64,000 nt of DNA from Terriglobia bacterium (GTDB taxonomy: Bacteria; Acidobacteriota; Terriglobia; Terriglobales; Acidobacteriaceae), in the NCBI GenBank assembly GCA_020073665.1, contig JAIQEU010000006.1, positions 248,001 through 312,000 of the forward strand, written 5' to 3'. Position 1 is the first letter of the stretch. Every line of letters starts with the position of its first letter. Under the pieces are notes generated by a model. It was not told the DNA's origin. It did no database searches and saw only the letters and a list, made by a program, of their open reading frames with translations. A program made the position numbers and the translations under genes. Positions 62,021 to 64,000 of this stretch are shown here, in pieces.

Positions 62021-62926
62021 ATGGAATGGCTCAACTATCACCATCTGCTTTACTTCTGGACTGTTGCCCGCACCGGGAGCGTGGTTGCCGCAAGCAAGGA
62101 GCTCCGCCTGGCGTCGCCGACGATCAGCAGTCAGATCCGCAAGCTTGAAAACGACTTGGGTGAACAGCTGTTGCGTCGGTCTGGTCGCAAACTTGTCCTT
62201 ACAGACATGGGCCGCATCGCCATGCGTTACGCAGAGGAAATATTCTCGCTCGGTCAGGAGTTCACCAGCACAATGAAGGAACGGCCGACCGGCCGCCCAC
62301 TCCGTTTCTGCGTAGGCATCGCCGATGTCCTGCCGAAAACCATTGCGTTTCGCCTCCTGCAGCCAGCTTTACGGCTGCGGATACCTATTCACCTGATCTG
62401 TCGCGAAGACCGGCCCGATCACTTGCTGGCTGATCTGGCAGTACATGATGTCGACCTTGTACTCTCCGACGCTCCCTCCAGTCCGGCGGCGAATATCCGT
62501 GCCTTTAACCACTTGCTCGGAGAGAGTGGGGTAAGCTTCCTGGCGCCTAAGAAACTTTGGAACCTCAAGAAAGGATTCCCTCGCTCCCTGGACGGCGCGC
62601 CATTCTTGCTTCCCTTAGACAACACTGCCCTGCGCCGTGATTTGGAAGAGTGGTTCTACTCACAAAACCTCAGGCCAACTGTCATGGGAGAATTTGCCGA
62701 CCTTGCTCTGCTGCGAGTATTTGCAGAAGAAGGTCTCGGCGCCTTCGCGGTACCGACCGTGATGGAGGAACAGATGCTACGCTACGGATTCCACAAGGTT
62801 GGCGGAACACGGAAAATCACTGTCCGTTTTTACGCTATTTCCGTGGAACGTCAATTGCGGCATCCGGGTGTCGCTGCGGTTTGCGAAGCTTCAAAGAACT
62901 CTCTGTTCAGTCGGGTAACCCCATAA
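62021..62926 (+). CDS. nhaR: NhaR-like LysR-family transcriptional regulator
   Basis: A 301-residue LysR regulator of the NhaR group. The HTH at the N-terminus is NYHHLLYFWTVARTGSVVAA, SKELRLASPTISSQIRKLEN, followed by LGEQLLRRSGRKLVLTDMGR. The effector-binding domain (LRFCVGIADVLPKTIAFRLL; DRPDHLLADLAVHDVDLVLS) matches NhaR, which in enteric bacteria senses sodium and activates Na+/H+ antiporter genes. Here it is divergent from an M48 protease with a 52-bp repeat between them, so it probably regulates this cluster. No nhaA gene is in the window. Confidence 0.85.
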   Translation: MEWLNYHHLLYFWTVARTGSVVAASKELRLASPTISSQIRKLENDLGEQLLRRSGRKLVLTDMGRIAMRYAEEIFSLGQEFTSTMKERPTGRPLRFCVGIADVLPKTIAFRLLQPALRLRIPIHLICREDRPDHLLADLAVHDVDLVLSDAPSSPAANIRAFNHLLGESGVSFLAPKKLWNLKKGFPRSLDGAPFLLPLDNTALRRDLEEWFYSQNLRPTVMGEFADLALLRVFAEEGLGAFAVPTVMEEQMLRYGFHKVGGTRKITVRFYAISVERQLRHPGVAAVCEASKNSLFSRVTP

Positions 62927-63270
62927 CCAGGCACAGCGACTAATTCATTCTTGTGGTAGCGTGATACAAACAATCTCTCCCGGGCGCCGCAGGCGCATGC
63001 GTGACCCCCAGGCTCCTGTACCGACAAGCGATAACCGTCATGCCGTTTACCTCGCACTTGCCAGCGAGGAAAGGATGGGCGAGGCGGACACGATAGCCGA
63101 AGGGCCCGTCGTCGCCTCGACTGTCCTGAGTGAGAATCGTGTTGTTGGTTATCTCGCTTCCCCGAAGAGCAGGTCCCACTGCGGGATGTGCTCAGCCAAA
63201 ACACGACTTTGCTGGATTCCTGCTCCATTGTTCTAACCATTTGGCAAACTCGCCGTTTCCTTTGACCTCC
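62927..63270. other. 344-bp intergenic stretch between the LysR and TPR genes
   Basis: Both flanking genes point inward, so this is a converging spacer. Several overlapping open frames on both strands (for example 62961-63236 plus and 62940-63179 minus) lack ribosome-binding sites, have Arg/Ser-rich shadow-like sequence, and match no family. I support no gene here. Confidence 0.45.
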
Positions 63271-64000
63271 CTAAGTTGTGGGTGTCTGCATCAGTGCCCG
63301 AAAACGGGGATGGTCGCGCACCGGGGCCAAGTCAGGATCGTGTTCCATCCACTCGCGTTGCCCCCATCCATGGGTGATAGACTTTTCCAGACAGTCCACG
63401 GCCTTATCCGCCTCGCCCAGCAGGGCATAGACGCACGCTACGTTGTATAGAACCTGTGGCTCTTCTCCTTCCAGCGTCAAAGCTCGTGCCGCCCATTCCA
63501 TGCTCTTTTCCCGTTCTCCCAGCTGGGACATGGCATTCGCGCCGAAATACAGCGCGCGAGCATCCCCGCAATGAAACTCCAGGTGTCTTTCGGCAGCCTC
63601 GAGCCCACGGCGGTAAGCAGCGTGAGCCTCTGCTTTTAAGCCCAAGCCGTTCAAGGCGCTGGCCAGGAGCATGGGTGCTTGATAATCCTCTGGGCTGACT
63701 TTGCTGGCCTGCTCGAACCAGGCTACGGCATCCTCAAATTTCCCCTGGGCGTAGCAGTTGCGGGCGTAGAAATAGTAGGGCTCGAACAGCCGCGGTCCCA
63801 GCCGCATCGCCATGCGGAATTCACCTTCAGCCTCCTCGTAATGCTTCTTCATGGAGGCGGTAAGACCCCGCGAAGCGTGTGCTTCCGCCAGATCGGGATC
63901 AAGTTCCAGGGCCTTTCGACTGGCCTGATCCGCCTGCTCCAGATTGGCAGTGCTCGAGTCCCAGTAGAAATACAGAAACGCCGAGCAATCGGCAATGCCG
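63271..64000 (-). CDS. TPR-repeat protein, 5' end cut by window edge
   Basis: The frame is open to the right edge of the window, so the true start is outside. The visible 242 residues carry several TPR units: EGEFRMAMRLGPRLFEPYYF, GKFEDAVAWFEQASKVSPED, ALNGLGLKAEAHAAYRRGLE, GEREKSMEWAARALTLEGEE, and the end LLGEADKAVDCLEKSITHGW. The stop is at 63271. TPR proteins of this sort often form the C-terminal part of a kinase or a signalling ATPase in Acidobacteriota. The upstream part is needed to decide. Confidence 0.75.
   Translation of the reverse strand, partial: GIADCSAFLYFYWDSSTANLEQADQASRKALELDPDLAEAHASRGLTASMKKHYEEAEGEFRMAMRLGPRLFEPYYFYARNCYAQGKFEDAVAWFEQASKVSPEDYQAPMLLASALNGLGLKAEAHAAYRRGLEAAERHLEFHCGDARALYFGANAMSQLGEREKSMEWAARALTLEGEEPQVLYNVACVYALLGEADKAVDCLEKSITHGWGQREWMEHDPDLAPVRDHPRFRALMQTPTT

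Noticed and set aside
62851-63240. Minus-strand 129-codon frame between the LysR and TPR genes
   Set aside because: It overlaps the 3' end of the LysR gene in antisense, has Ser/Arg/Cys-rich composition and no ribosome-binding site.

Overview
The window looks like a high-GC chromosome from an Acidobacteriota (Terriglobia-like) bacterium. This is an inference from gene content: a 1090-residue Oar-type TonB-dependent receptor with an N-terminal carboxypeptidase-regulatory-like domain, a secreted SBBP-repeat propeller protein with a C-terminal membrane tail, a 1051-residue DUF2339 membrane protein, many small signal-peptide proteins, and short intergenic repeats (palindromes built on GTAGCGCCGGC, and 'stuttered' runs such as AGTCAGCAGTCAG). 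No ribosomal RNA gene or marker gene is present to confirm the taxon.

Positions 1-8300 hold the end of a HybA/HybB-like respiratory module, a small cytochrome c, an M48 protease with a TPR-like tail translationally coupled to the DUF2339 protein, and a small outer-membrane barrel. Positions 8373-16541 hold ftsK, uppP, an SH3/TPR-like lipoprotein-type gene, a threonine dehydratase, ribonuclease J and an EcsC-family gene. A HAD phosphatase follows, then a compact lysine/diaminopimelate block on the minus strand, asd-lysC-dapB-dapA-dapD (22609 to 17286). DapA carries an extra Cys-rich C-terminal domain. galT, an AI-2E transporter, a shikimate kinase, and a sigma factor/anti-sigma factor/DUF4097 regulatory set occupy 22900-28710. 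An MFS transporter, a CBS protein, the SBBP protein, a purine salvage pair (adenosine deaminase-like and purine nucleoside phosphorylase), the TonB receptor and a secreted SAM hydrolase-like protein reach 42453. Three stand-alone genes follow. The last is a cNMP-binding/thioredoxin-reductase fusion broken by an in-frame amber codon.

At 46118 the 5' half of a tRNA-Lys(TTT) gene stops right after its anticodon loop, and gene content changes abruptly. About 8.5 kb follows that looks like a decayed genomic island. It holds an HTH protein overlapping a second replication-like gene, a small gene, a serine-recombinase remnant, a frameshifted secreted protein, an orphan proteasome-like Ntn-hydrolase gene that is visibly richer in A+T, an IS1595-family transposase with a tiny divergent partner gene, a small secreted protein and a secreted beta-helix protein. 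Three copies of a long palindrome (48743, 51937, 54384) punctuate this stretch.

From 54663 to 61902 all genes lie on the minus strand and form a stress/dormancy cluster: M48 protease, hibernation-factor-like protein, a receiver domain with Asn at the phosphorylation site, three tiny proteins, a Cys-rich small protein, a double UspA protein, Rnk and a cation P-type ATPase. An NhaR-like LysR regulator is divergent from it. A 52-bp direct repeat sits in front of the protease and again in front of the hibernation-factor gene, a candidate shared regulatory site. The window ends in a TPR protein that runs off the right edge.
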